Below, in pieces: positions 28,401 to 42,265 of a DNA stretch of 64,000 nucleotides. Under the pieces are notes generated by a model. That model saw only the letters and a list, made by a program, of their open reading frames with translations. It was not told the DNA's origin and searched no databases. This DNA comes from Halictus rubicundus (lineage: Eukaryota > Arthropoda > Insecta > Hymenoptera > Halictidae), in the NCBI RefSeq assembly GCF_050948215.1, contig NW_027488636.1, forward strand, positions 620,001 through 684,000, in the 5' to 3' direction. The translations under genes were made by a program, and so were the position numbers. The number at the start of each line of letters is the position of its first letter. Position 1 is the stretch's first letter.

Positions 28401-28937
28401 GGATAGGATAGTTGATAGGATAGGATAGAGCATACGATAGAGGATAGGATAGGATAGGATGGAGAATAGGATAGGATACATGGTATTATGGGGTAGAGGA
28501 TAATAGAGGATAGAGGATAGGATAGGGGATTGGATAGGATAGAGGATAGAATAGGATAGAGGATAGGATAGCATAGAGGATAGGATAGGATAGAGGATAG
28601 GATAGGATTGAGGATACGATAGAGGATTAGGATATGATAGAGGATAGGATAATATATGAGATTGGATAGGATAGAGGATAGGATTTGATAGAGGATAGGA
28701 TGCGATAGAAGATACGATATTATAGAGGAAAGGATAGGATAGAGAATAGGATAGGATAGAGGATAGGATAGGGGATTGGATAGGATAGAGGATAGGATAG
28801 GGTAGAGGATAGGATAGGATAGAGGATAGGATAGGATAGAGGATAGGATTGGATTGAGGATAGGATAGGATAGAGGATAGTATAGGATAGAGTATAGGAT
28901 AGGATAGAGGATAGGATAGGATAGAGGATAGGATAGA
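25466..28937 (+). repeat. Satellite subregion 3: array related to 13-19 kb
   Basis: There is no gene. The stretch joins a homogeneous 17-mer block (about 26000-26220) to modules also seen at 4.3-4.7 kb and 13.3-14.2 kb, with GGATCGGATTGAGG and GAATGGGATAGAGG words, and to TACGATATAGCATACG units near 28200-28310. A GGATCC hexamer, the only one I noticed in the window, lies at 26618-26623. Confidence 0.8.
26035..26204 (+). repeat. Perfect run of ten 17-mers
   Basis: Ten consecutive exact 17-bp units, the longest perfect run I found. It ends at a unit with GGATAGGGTAGGATTGA. Its setting, after a GATAGACGATAGG variant, matches that of the run at 18495. The two runs therefore probably derive from one ancestral block with copy-number change. 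Confidence 0.95.
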
Positions 28938-30144
28938 GGATTGGATAGGATAGAGGATAGGATACGATAGAGGATAGGATAGGATAGAGGATAGGATAGG
29001 ATAGAGAATACTATAGAGGATAGGATAGGATAAGTAAGAGGATAGGATAGATTATAGGATAGAGGAAAGGATAGGATTGAGGATGGGATAGGATAGTTGA
29101 TAGGGTAGGATAGAGCATACGAAAGAGGATAGGAGAGGATAGGATGGAGAATAGGATAGGATACATGGTATTATGGGGTAGAGGATAGGAGAGGATAGAG
29201 GATAGGATAGATTATAGGATAGAGGAAAGGATAGGATTGAGGATGGGATAGGATAGAGGATAGGATAGGGTAGAGGACAAGATAGGATAGAGGATAGGAT
29301 ACGATAGAGGATAGGATAGGATAGAGTATAGGATAGGATAGAGGATAAGATAGGATAGAGGATAGGATAGGATAGAGGATAGGATAGAGGATAGGATAGG
29401 ATAGAGGAAAGGATATGATAGAGAATAGGATATGATAGAGGATAGGATAGGGGATTGGATAGGATAGAGGATAGGATAGGATAGAGGATAGGATAGAATA
29501 GAGAATAGGATTGGATTAAGGATAGGATAGGATAGAGGATAGAGTAGGATAGGGGATTGGATACGATAGAGGATAGGATACGATAGAGGATAGGATAGGA
29601 TAGAGGATAGGATTGGATTGAGGATAGGATAGGATAGAGGATAGTATAGGATAGAGGATCGGATAGGATAGAGGATAGGATAGGATAGAGGATAGGATAA
29701 GTAAGAGGATAGGGTAGGATAGATTATAGGATAGAGGAAAGGATAGGATTGAGGATGGGATAGGATAGAGGATAGGATAGGATAGAGGATAGGATAGGAT
29801 AGAGGACAGGATAGGATAGAGGATAGGATACGATAGAGGATAGGATAGGATAGAGTATAGGATAGGATAGAGGATAGGATAGAGGATTGGATAGGATAGA
29901 GGATAGGATAGAGGATAGGATAGGATAGAGGATAGGATAGAGGATGGGATAGGATAGAGGATAGGATACCATAGAGGATAGGATAGGATAGAGGATAGGA
30001 TTGGATAGAGGGTAGGATAGGATAGAGGATAGTATACGATAGAGGACAGGATAAGATAGAGGATAGGATAGGATAGAGGATAGGTTAGGATATAGGACAG
30101 GATAGGATAGAGGATTAGATAGGATAGAGGATAGGATAGGATAG

Positions 30145-30314
30145 AGGATAGGATTGGGGATTGGATAGGATAGAGGATAGGATAGAATAGAGAATAGGAT
30201 AGGATAGTTGATAGGATAGGATAGAGCATACGATAGAGGATAGGATAGGATAGAATAGGATAGAGGATGGGATATGATAGAGGATAGGATAGGATTGAGG
30301 ATAGGATAGGATAG
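30145..30314 (+). repeat. About 170 bp present in copy A, absent in copy B
   Basis: The two copies match up to GGATAGGATAG near 30144 and resume at TTGATAGG near 30315. The A-specific piece includes a GGATTGGGGATTGG junction and an extra TTGATAGG / GAGCATACGATAG module. A very similar module order occurs at 32270-32420. Short direct repeats at both edges make the exact ends ambiguous by several bases. Confidence 0.75.
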
Positions 30315-31040
30315 TTGATAGGATAGGATAGAGCATACGATAGAGGATAGGATGGGATAGGATGGAGAATAGGATAGGATAAATGGTATTATAGGATAAA
30401 GGATAGGATAGGATTGAGGATAGGATAGAGGATTGGATAGGATAGGATAGAGGATAGGATTGGATTGAGGATAGGATAGAATAGAGGATAGAATAGGATA
30501 GATTATTGGATAGGGTAGAGGATAGGATAAGATAGAGGATAGGATAGGATAGAGGATATGATTGGATTGAGGATAGGATAGGATAGAGGATAGGATAAGA
30601 TAGAGGATAGGATAGGATAGAGGATGGGATAGAGGATTGGATAGGATAGAGGATAGGATACGATAGAGGATAGGATAGGATAGAGGATAGGATAAGATAG
30701 AGGATAGGATAGGATAGAGGATGGGATAGAGGATTGGATAGGATAGAGGATAGGATACGATAGAGGATAGGATAGGATAGAGGATAGGATTGGATAGAGG
30801 ATAGGATAAGATAGAGGATAGGTTTAATAAGAGGATAGGATTGGATTGAGGATAGGATAGGATAGAGGATAGAATAGGATAGAGGATTGGATAGGATAGA
30901 GGATAGGATAGGATAGAGGATAGGATAGGATAGAGGATAGGATAAGATAGAGGATAGGATAGGATAGAGGATGGGATACGATAGTTGATAGCATAGGATA
31001 GAGGATACGATTGGTTTGAGGATAGGATAGGATAGAGGAT

Positions 31041-31193
31041 TGGATAGGATAGAGAATACTATAGACGATAGGATAGTATAGGATAGAGGATTGGATAGGA
31101 TAGAGAATACTATAGACGATAGGATAGTATAGGATAGAGGATTGGATAGGATAGAGAATACTATAGACGATAGGATAGTATAGGATAGAGGAT
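31041..31193 (+). repeat. 51-bp higher-order unit, three copies (copy A)
   Basis: Three identical 51-bp units start at 31041, 31092 and 31143. Each is three 17-bp positions carrying distinct variants: GAATACTATAG, GACGATAGG and GATAGTATAGG. Since 51 = 3 x 17, this is a trimeric higher-order repeat. Three units are also present in copy B and only two in copy C. Confidence 0.93.
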
Positions 31194-34100
31194 AGGATAA
31201 GTAAGAGGATAGGATAGATTATAGGATAGAGGAAAGGATAGGATTGAGGATGGGATAGGATAGAGGATAGGATAGGATAGAGGACAAGATAGGATAGAGG
31301 ATAGGATACGATAGAGGATAGGATAGGATAGAGTATAGGATAGGATAGAGGATAGGATAGGATAGAGGATAGGATAGGATAGAGGATAGGATAGAGGATA
31401 GGATAGGATAGAGGAAAGGATAGGATAGAGAATAGGATATGATAGAGGATTGGATAGGATAGAGGATAGGATAAGTAAGAGGATAGGGTAGGATAGATTA
31501 TAGGATAGAGGAAAGGATAGGATTGAGGATGGGATAGGATAGAGGATAGGATAGGATAGAGGATAGGATAGGATAGAGGACAGGATAGGATAGAGGATAG
31601 GATACGATAGAGGATAGGATAGGATAGATTATAGGATAGGATAGAGGATAGGATAGAGGATTGGATAGGATAGAGGATAGGATAGAGGATAGGATAGGAT
31701 AGAGGATAGGATAGAGGATGGGATAGGATAGAGGATAGGATACCATAGAGGATAGGACAGGATAGAGGATAGGATTGGATAGAGGGTAGGATAGGATAGA
31801 GGATAGTATACGATAGAGGACAGGATAAGATAGAGGATAGGATAGGATAGAGGATAGGATTGGATTGAGGATAGGATAGGATAGAGGATAGAATAGGATA
31901 GAGGACAGGACAGGATAGAGGATAGGACACGATAGAGGATAAGATAGGATAGAGTATAGGTTAGGATAGAGGATAGGATACGATAGAGGATAGGATAGGA
32001 TAGAGGATAGGATAGGATAGAGGATAGGTTAGGATAGAGGACAGGATAGGATAGAGGATAAGATAGGATAGAGGATAGGATAGGATAGAGGATAGGATTG
32101 GATAGAGGATAGGATAGGATAGAGGATAGGGTAGGACAGAGGACAGGATAGGATAGAGGATAGGATAGGATAGAGGATAGGAGCGATAGAAGATACGATA
32201 TTATAGAGAAAAGGATGGGATAGAGAATAGGATAGGATAGAGGATAGGATAGGGGATTGGATAGGATAGAGGATAGGATAGAATAGAGAATAGGATAGGA
32301 TAGTTGATAGGATAGGATAGAGCATACGATAGAGGATAGGATAGGATAGCATAGGATAGAGGATGGGATATGATAGAGGATAGGATAGGATTGAGGATAG
32401 GATAGGATAGTTGATAGGATAGGATAGAGCATACGATAGAGGATAGGATAGGATAGGATGGAGAATAGGATAGGATACATGGTATTATAGGATAAAGGAT
32501 AGGATAGGATTGAGGATAGGATAGAGGATTGGATACGATAGGATAGAGGATAGGATAGAGGATTGGATAGGATAGAGGATAGGATACGATAGAGGATAGG
32601 ATAGGATAGGATAGAGGATAGGATTGGATAGAGGATAGGATAGGATAGAGGATAGGATTGGATTGAGGATAGGATAGAATAGAGGATAGAATAGGATAGA
32701 TTATTGGATAGGGTAGAGGATAGGATAAGATAGAGGATAGGATAGGATAGAGGATAGTATTGGATTGAGGATAGGATAGGATAGGGGATAGAATAGGATA
32801 GAGGATTGGATAGGATAGAGGATAGGATAGGATTGAGGATAGGATAGACGATTGGATAGGATACAAGATAGGATACGATAGAGGATACGATATGATAGAA
32901 GATAGGATAATATATGAGATTGGATAGGATAGAGGATAGGATGCGATAGAAGATACGATATTATAGAGGAAAGGATAGGATAGAGAATAGGATAGTATAG
33001 AGGATAGGATACTGGATTGGATAGGATAGAGGATAGGATAGGATAGAGGATAGGATAGGATAGAGGATAGGATAGGATAGAGGATAGGATACGATAGAAG
33101 ATACGATATTATAGTGGAAAGGATAGGATAGAGAATAGGATAGGACAGAGGATAGGATACTGGATTGGATAGGATAGAGGATAGGATAGGATAGTTGATA
33201 GGATAGGGTAGAGCATAAGATAGAGGATAGGATAGGATAGGATAGAGAATAGGATAGGATACATGGTATTATAGGGTAGAGGATAGGATAGGATAGAGGA
33301 GAGGATAGAGGATTGGATAGGATAGAAGATAGGATAGAGGATTGGATAGGATAGAATATAGGATACGATAGAGGATAGGATATGATAGAGAATAGGATAG
33401 GATAGGATAGAGGATAAGATAGGATAGAGGATAGGATAGGGTAGAGGATAACATAGGGGATTGGATAGGATAGAGGATAGGATAGGATAGAGGATAGGAT
33501 AGGATACAGGATAGGATAGGATAGAGGATACTATAGGATAGAGGACACGATAGGATTGAGGATAGGATAGGAATGAGGATAGGATAGGATTGAGGATAGA
33601 ATAGGGGATTGGATAGGATGGAGGATAGGATAGGATGGAGGATAGGATAGGTTGGAGGATAGGATAGGATGGAGGATACTATAGGATAGAGGATAGGATA
33701 GGATAGTGGATAGGATAGGATTGAGGATTGGATGGGATAGAGGATGGGATAGGAAAGAGGATAGAATGGGATAGAGGATAGGATACGATAGAGGATAGGA
33801 TAGGATAGAGGATATGATAGGATAGAGGATATGATAGGATAGAGGATAGGATAGGATAGAAGATAGGATAGGATAGAGGATAGGATAGGATCGAGGATAG
33901 GATGTAATAGAGGATAGGATCGGATAGAGGGTAGGATAGGGGATTGGATAGGATTGAGGATAGGATAGGTTTGAGGATAGGATAGGATAGAGGATAGCAT
34001 AGGGTAGAGCATTGGATGGGATAGAGGATAGGATAGGATTGAGGAGAGGTTAGGATTGAGGATAGGATAGGACAGAGGATAGGATAGAAATGAGGATAGG

Positions 34101-37100
34101 ATAGGATAGAGGATAGGATAGGATAGTGGATAGGATACGATAGAGGATATTATAGGATAGTGGATAGGATACGATAGAGGATATTATAGGATAGAGGATA
34201 GGATAGGATTGAGGATAGGATTGGATAGACGAAAGGATAGGGGATTCGACAGGATAAAGGATAGGATAGGATAGGATAGAGGATAGGATAGGATAGAGGA
34301 TATGATAGGATTGAGGATAGGATATGATAGTGGATAGGATAGGATAGAGCATACGATAGAGGATAGGATAGGATAGGATAGAGAATGGGATAGGATACAT
34401 GGTATTATAGGGTAGAGGATAGGATAGGATAGAGGATAGGATAGGGGATTGGATAGGATGGAGGATGGGATAGGATAGGGCATACGATAGAGGATAGGAT
34501 AGGATAGAGGATAGGATAGGATAGAGAATAGGATAGGATAGAGGATAGGATAGGATAGAGGATAGGATAGAGGATTGGATAGGATAGAGGATAGGATAGG
34601 ATAGAGGATAGGATAGGATAGAGGATTGGATAGGGTATTGATAGGATAGAGATTAGGATAGTATAGAGGATATTATAGGATAGAGGATAGGATAGGATAG
34701 AGGATAGGATAGGATAGATGATAGGATAGGATAGAGGATAGGATAGGATTGAGGATAGGATATGATAGTGGATAGGATAGGATAGAGGATTGGATAGGGG
34801 ATTGGATAGGATGGAGGATGGGATAGGATAGGGCATACGATAGAGGATAGGATAGGATAGAGGATAGGATAGGATAGAGAATAGGATAGGATAGAGGATA
34901 GGATAGGATAGAGGATAGGATAGAGGATTGGATAGGATAGAGGATAGGATAGGATAGAGGATACGATAGGATTGAGGATAGGATAGGATTGAGGATAGGA
35001 TAGGACAGAGGATAGGATAGAAATGAGGATAGGATAGGGTAGAGGATAGGATAGGATAGTGGATAGGATACGATAGAGGATATTATAGGATAGAGGATAG
35101 GATAGGATTGAGGATAGGATTGGATAGACGAAAGGATAGGGGATTCGACAGGATAAAGGATAGGATAGGATAGAGGATAGGATAGGGGATTCGACAGGAT
35201 AAAGGATAGGATAGGATAGAGGATAGGATAGGATATGAGATTGGATAGGATGGAGGATAGGATAGGATAGAGGATAGGATAGAGGATAGGATATGATAGA
35301 GGATAGGATAGGATAGAGGATAGGATAGGATTGAGGATAGGATAGGATAGAGGATAGCATAGGGTAGAGGATTGGATGGGATATGAGATTGGATAGGATA
35401 GAGGATAGGATAGGATTGAGGATAGGATAGAGGATAGGATACTATAAGAGGATAGGATATGATAGAGGATAGGATAGGATAGTGGATAGGATACGATAGA
35501 GGATATTATAGGATAGAGGATAGGATAGGATTGAGGATAGGATTGGATAGACGAAAGGATAGGGGATTCGACAGGATAAAGGATAGGATAGGATAGAGGA
35601 TAGGATAGGATAGAGGATAGGATAGGGGATTGGATAGGATAGAGGATAGGATACGATAGAGGATAGGATAGGATAGAGGATAGGATAGGATAGAGAATAC
35701 TATAGAGGATAGGATAGGATAAGTAAGAGGATAGGATAGATTATAGGATAGAGGAAAGGATAGGATTGAGGATGGGATAGGATAGTTGATAGGGTAGGAT
35801 AGAGCATACGAAAGAGGATAGGAGAGGATAGGATGGAGAATAGGATAGGATACATGGTATTATGGGGTAGAGGATAGGAGAGGATAGAGGATAGGATAGA
35901 TTATAGGATAGAGGAAAGGATAGGATTGAGGATGGGATAGGATAGAGGATAGGATAGGGTAGAGGACAAGATAGGATAGAGGATAGGATACGATAGAGGA
36001 TAGGATAGGATAGAGTATAGGATAGGATAGAGGATAAGATAGGATAGAGGATAGGATAGGATAGAGGATAGGATAGAGGATAGGATAGGATAGAGGAAAG
36101 GATATGATAGAGAATAGGATATGATAGAGGATAGGATAGGGGATTGGATAGGATAGAGGATAGGATAGGATAGAGGATAGGATAGAATAGAGAATAGGAT
36201 TGGATTAAGGATAGGATAGGATAGAGGATAGAGTAGGATAGGGGATTGGATACGATAGAGGATAGGATACGATAGAGGATAGGATAGGATAGAGGATAGG
36301 ATTGGATTGAGGATAGGATAGGATAGAGGATAGTATAGGATAGAGGATCGGATAGGATAGAGGATAGGATAGGATAGAGGATAGGATAAGTAAGAGGATA
36401 GGGTAGGATAGATTATAGGATAGAGGAAAGGATAGGATTGAGGATGGGATAGGATAGAGGATAGGATAGGATAGAGGATAGGATAGGATAGAGGACAGGA
36501 TAGGATAGAGGATAGGATACGATAGAGGATAGGATAGGATAGAGTATAGGATAGGATAGAGGATAGGATAGAGGATTGGATAGGATAGAGGATAGGATAG
36601 AGGATAGGATAGGATAGAGGATAGGATAGAGGATGGGATAGGATAGAGGATAGGATACCATAGAGGATAGGATAGGATAGAGGATAGGATTGGATAGAGG
36701 GTAGGATAGGATAGAGGATAGTATACGATAGAGGACAGGATAAGATAGAGGATAGGATAGGATAGAGGATAGGTTAGGATATAGGACAGGATAGGATAGA
36801 GGATTAGATAGGATAGAGGATAGGATAGGATAGTTGATAGGATAGGATAGAGCATACGATAGAGGATAGGATAGGATAGGATGGAGAATAGGATAGGATA
36901 AATGGTATTATAGGATAAAGGATAGGATAGGATTGAGGATAGGATAGAGGATTGGATAGGATAGGATAGAGGATAGGATTGGATTGAGGATAGGATAGAA
37001 TAGAGGATAGAATAGGATAGATTATTGGATAGGGTAGAGGATAGGATAAGATAGAGGATAGGATAGGATAGAGGATATGATTGGATTGAGGATAGGATAG

Positions 37101-37559
37101 GATAGAGGATAGGATAAGATAGAGGATAGGATAGGATAGAGGATGGGATAGAGGATTGGATAGGATAGAGGATAGGATACGATAGAGGATAGGATAGGAT
37201 AGAGGATAGGATAAGATAGAGGATAGGATAGGATAGAGGATGGGATAGAGGATTGGATAGGATAGAGGATAGGATACGATAGAGGATAGGATAGGATAGA
37301 GGATAGGATTGGATAGAGGATAGGATAAGATAGAGGATAGGTTTAATAAGAGGATAGGATTGGATTGAGGATAGGATAGGATAGAGGATAGAATAGGATA
37401 GAGGATTGGATAGGATAGAGGATAGGATAGGATAGAGGATAGGATAGGATAGAGGATAGGATAAGATAGAGGATAGGATAGGATAGAGGATGGGATACGA
37501 TAGTTGATAGCATAGGATAGAGGATACGATTGGTTTGAGGATAGGATAGGATAGAGGAT

Positions 37560-37712
37560 TGGATAGGATAGAGAATACTATAGACGATAGGATAGTATAG
37601 GATAGAGGATTGGATAGGATAGAGAATACTATAGACGATAGGATAGTATAGGATAGAGGATTGGATAGGATAGAGAATACTATAGACGATAGGATAGTAT
37701 AGGATAGAGGAT
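37560..37712 (+). repeat. 51-bp higher-order unit, three copies (copy B)
   Basis: Exact counterpart of 31041-31193 at a spacing of 6,519 bp, with three units. It flanks a GATAAGTAAGAGG landmark on its right, as in the other copies. Confidence 0.93.
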
Positions 37713-40700
37713 AGGATAAGTAAGAGGATAGGATAGATTATAGGATAGAGGAAAGGATAGGATTGAGGATGGGATAGGATAGAGGATAGGATAGGATAGA
37801 GGACAAGATAGGATAGAGGATAGGATACGATAGAGGATAGGATAGGATAGAGTATAGGATAGGATAGAGGATAGGATAGGATAGAGGATAGGATAGGATA
37901 GAGGATAGGATAGAGGATAGGATAGGATAGAGGAAAGGATAGGATAGAGAATAGGATATGATAGAGGATTGGATAGGATAGAGGATAGGATAAGTAAGAG
38001 GATAGGGTAGGATAGATTATAGGATAGAGGAAAGGATAGGATTGAGGATGGGATAGGATAGAGGATAGGATAGGATAGAGGATAGGATAGGATAGAGGAC
38101 AGGATAGGATAGAGGATAGGATACGATAGAGGATAGGATAGGATAGATTATAGGATAGGATAGAGGATAGGATAGAGGATTGGATAGGATAGAGGATAGG
38201 ATAGAGGATAGGATAGGATAGAGGATAGGATAGAGGATGGGATAGGATAGAGGATAGGATACCATAGAGGATAGGACAGGATAGAGGATAGGATTGGATA
38301 GAGGGTAGGATAGGATAGAGGATAGTATACGATAGAGGACAGGATAAGATAGAGGATAGGATAGGATAGAGGATAGGATTGGATTGAGGATAGGATAGGA
38401 TAGAGGATAGAATAGGATAGAGGACAGGACAGGATAGAGGATAGGACACGATAGAGGATAAGATAGGATAGAGTATAGGTTAGGATAGAGGATAGGATAC
38501 GATAGAGGATAGGATAGGATAGAGGATAGGATAGGATAGAGGATAGGTTAGGATAGAGGACAGGATAGGATAGAGGATAAGATAGGATAGAGGATAGGAT
38601 AGGATAGAGGATAGGATTGGATAGAGGATAGGATAGGATAGAGGATAGGGTAGGACAGAGGACAGGATAGGATAGAGGATAGGATAGGATAGAGGATAGG
38701 AGCGATAGAAGATACGATATTATAGAGAAAAGGATGGGATAGAGAATAGGATAGGATAGAGGATAGGATAGGGGATTGGATAGGATAGAGGATAGGATAG
38801 AATAGAGAATAGGATAGGATAGTTGATAGGATAGGATAGAGCATACGATAGAGGATAGGATAGGATAGCATAGGATAGAGGATGGGATATGATAGAGGAT
38901 AGGATAGGATTGAGGATAGGATAGGATAGTTGATAGGATAGGATAGAGCATACGATAGAGGATAGGATAGGATAGGATGGAGAATAGGATAGGATACATG
39001 GTATTATAGGATAAAGGATAGGATAGGATTGAGGATAGGATAGAGGATTGGATACGATAGGATAGAGGATAGGATAGAGGATTGGATAGGATAGAGGATA
39101 GGATACGATAGAGGATAGGATAGGATAGGATAGAGGATAGGATTGGATAGAGGATAGGATAGGATAGAGGATAGGATTGGATTGAGGATAGGATAGAATA
39201 GAGGATAGAATAGGATAGATTATTGGATAGGGTAGAGGATAGGATAAGATAGAGGATAGGATAGGATAGAGGATAGTATTGGATTGAGGATAGGATAGGA
39301 TAGGGGATAGAATAGGATAGAGGATTGGATAGGATAGAGGATAGGATAGGATTGAGGATAGGATAGACGATTGGATAGGATACAAGATAGGATACGATAG
39401 AGGATACGATATGATAGAAGATAGGATAATATATGAGATTGGATAGGATAGAGGATAGGATGCGATAGAAGATACGATATTATAGAGGAAAGGATAGGAT
39501 AGAGAATAGGATAGTATAGAGGATAGGATACTGGATTGGATAGGATAGAGGATAGGATAGGATAGAGGATAGGATAGGATAGAGGATAGGATAGGATAGA
39601 GGATAGGATACGATAGAAGATACGATATTATAGTGGAAAGGATAGGATAGAGAATAGGATAGGACAGAGGATAGGATACTGGATTGGATAGGATAGAGGA
39701 TAGGATAGGATAGTTGATAGGATAGGGTAGAGCATAAGATAGAGGATAGGATAGGATAGGATAGAGAATAGGATAGGATACATGGTATTATAGGGTAGAG
39801 GATAGGATAGGATAGAGGAGAGGATAGAGGATTGGATAGGATAGAAGATAGGATAGAGGATTGGATAGGATAGAATATAGGATACGATAGAGGATAGGAT
39901 ATGATAGAGAATAGGATAGGATAGGATAGAGGATAAGATAGGATAGAGGATAGGATAGGGTAGAGGATAACATAGGGGATTGGATAGGATAGAGGATAGG
40001 ATAGGATAGAGGATAGGATAGGATAGAGGATAGGATAGGATAGAGGATACTATAGGATAGAGGACACGATAGGATTGAGGATAGGATAGGAATGAGGATA
40101 GGATAGGATTGAGGATAGAATAGGGGATTGGATAGGATGGAGGATAGGATAGGATGGAGGATAGGATAGGTTGGAGGATAGGATAGGATGGAGGATACTA
40201 TAGGATAGAGGATAGGATAGGATAGTGGATAGGATAGGATTGAGGATTGGATGGGATAGAGGATGGGATAGGAAAGAGGATAGAATGGGATAGAGGATAG
40301 GATACGATAGAGGATAGGATAGGATAGAGGATATGATAGGATAGAGGATATGATAGGATAGAGGATAGGATAGGATAGAAGATAGGATAGGATAGAGGAT
40401 AGGATAGGATCGAGGATAGGATGTAATAGAGGATAGGATCGGATAGAGGGTAGGATAGGGGATTGGATAGGATTGAGGATAGGATAGGTTTGAGGATAGG
40501 ATAGGATAGAGGATAGCATAGGGTAGAGCATTGGATGGGATAGAGGATAGGATAGGATTGAGGAGAGGTTAGGATTGAGGATAGGATAGGACAGAGGATA
40601 GGATAGAAATGAGGATAGGATAGGATAGAGGATAGGATAGGATAGTGGATAGGATACGATAGAGGATATTATAGGATAGTGGATAGGATACGATAGAGGA

Positions 40701-40817
40701 TATTATAGGATAGAGGATAGGATAGGATTGAGGATAGGATTGGATAGACGAAAGGATAGGGGATTCGACAGGATAAAGGATAGGATAGGATAGGATAGAG
40801 GATAGGATAGGATAGAG

Positions 40818-40932
40818 GTATAGGATATGATGGAGGATAGGATAGGATTGAGGATAGGATAGGGGATTCGACAGGATAAAGGACAGGATAGGATAGAGGA
40901 TAGGATAGGATAGAGGATAGGATATGATAGAG
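40818..40932 (+). repeat. About 115 bp present in copy B, absent in copy A
   Basis: This piece contains TATAGGATATGATGGAGG and a second GGGGATTCGACAGGATAA element. The corresponding sequence is present near 49492-49606, so it predates the A/B duplication or was moved by conversion. Copy A has a direct join at about 34285 within repeated GATAGAGGATA sequence, so the ends are approximate. Confidence 0.75.
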
Positions 40933-42265
40933 GATATGATAGGATTGAGGATAGGATATGATAGTGGATAGGATAGGATAGAGCATACGATAGAGGATAG
41001 GATAGGATAGGATAGAGAATGGGATAGGATACATGGTATTATAGGGTAGAGGATAGGATAGGATAGAGGATAGGATAGGGGATTGGATAGGATGGAGGAT
41101 GGGATAGGATAGGGCATACGATAGAGGATAGGATAGGATAGAGGATAGGATAGGATAGAGAATAGGATAGGATAGAGGATAGGATAGGATAGAGGATAGG
41201 ATAGAGGATTGGATAGGATAGAGGATAGGATAGGATAGAGGATAGGATAGGATAGAGGATTGGATAGGGTATTGATAGGATAGAGATTAGGATAGTATAG
41301 AGGATATTATAGGATAGAGGATAGGATAGGATAGAGGATAGGATAGGATAGATGATAGGATAGGATAGAGGATAGGATAGGATTGAGGATAGGATATGAT
41401 AGTGGATAGGATAGGATAGAGGATTGGATAGGGGATTGGATAGGATGGAGGATGGGATAGGATAGGGCATACGATAGAGGATAGGATAGGATAGAGGATA
41501 GGATAGGATAGAGAATAGGATAGGATAGAGGATAGGATAGGATAGAGGATAGGATAGAGGATTGGATAGGATAGAGGATAGGATAGGATAGAGGATACGA
41601 TAGGATTGAGGATAGGATAGGATTGAGGATAGGATAGGACAGAGGATAGGATAGAAATGAGGATAGGATAGGGTAGAGGATAGGATAGGATAGTGGATAG
41701 GATACGATAGAGGATATTATAGGATAGAGGATAGGATAGGATTGAGGATAGGATTGGATAGACGAAAGGATAGGGGATTCGACAGGATAAAGGATAGGAT
41801 AGGATAGAGGATAGGATAGGGGATTCGACAGGATAAAGGATAGGATAGGATAGAGGATAGGATAGGATATGAGATTGGATAGGATGGAGGATAGGATAGG
41901 ATAGAGGATAGGATAGAGGATAGGATATGATAGAGGATAGGATAGGATAGAGGATAGGATAGGATTGAGGATAGGATAGGATAGAGGATAGCATAGGGTA
42001 GAGGATTGGATGGGATATGAGATTGGATAGGATAGAGGATAGGATAGGATTGAGGATAGGATAGAGGATAGGATACTATAAGAGGATAGGATATGATAGA
42101 GGATAGGATAGGATAGTGGATAGGATACGATAGAGGATATTATAGGATAGAGGATAGGATAGGATTGAGGATAGGATTGGATAGACGAAAGGATAGGGGA
42201 TTCGACAGGATAAAGGATAGGATAGGATAGAGGATAGGATAGGATAGAGGATAGGATAGGGGATT

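Larger units (their letters stand above)
28938..35626 (+). repeat. 6.7-kb tandem duplication, copy A (6,689 bp)
   Basis: Copy A is followed immediately by copy B at 35627. Both begin at a GGATTGG word, and homology at the far ends persists to 35631 and 42265, as expected for a head-to-tail duplication. Shared rare words include GGTTTAATAAGAGG (about 30822 and 37341), GATACGATTGGTTTGAGG, a 51-bp triplicate (31041) and GATAGGTTGGAGG. The spacing is 6,689 bp at the left, 6,519 bp in the middle and 6,634 bp at the right. This reflects about 170 bp present only in A (about 30145-30314) and about 115 bp missing from A near 34285. Confidence 0.92.
35627..42265 (+). repeat. 6.7-kb tandem duplication, copy B (6,639 bp)
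   Basis: Copy B lacks about 170 bp found in A. It contains about 115 bp, at about 40818-40932, that A lacks; this includes a GAGGTATAGG word and an extra GGGGATTCGACAGGATAA. The same 115 bp occurs in the related block at 49311-49922, so loss from A is the simpler reading. Outside the indels, substitutions are sparse: for example GATGGGATAG in A near 30350 against GATAGGATAG in B, and ACAGGATAGG in A near 33505 against GAGGATAGG in B. Homology ends at 42265, where B runs into GGGGATTATATAGGGG. Confidence 0.92.

Noticed and set aside
24774..28574. Minus-strand open frame of 1266 codons, and dozens of others (for example 19454-22099 and 17697-19961), as protein genes
   Set aside because: They consist only of the YPIL/SSIL/SYPL repeat produced by reading the 17-mer. 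All three minus frames are open at once and overlapping frames give the same peptide. At least one apparent start (1345) is a TTG. No domain, signal, promoter or codon-use pattern supports coding.
31041..31193. Transposon terminal or target-site repeats at the 51-bp units
   Set aside because: The units are whole multiples of the satellite monomer and contain no inverted repeats or foreign sequence.
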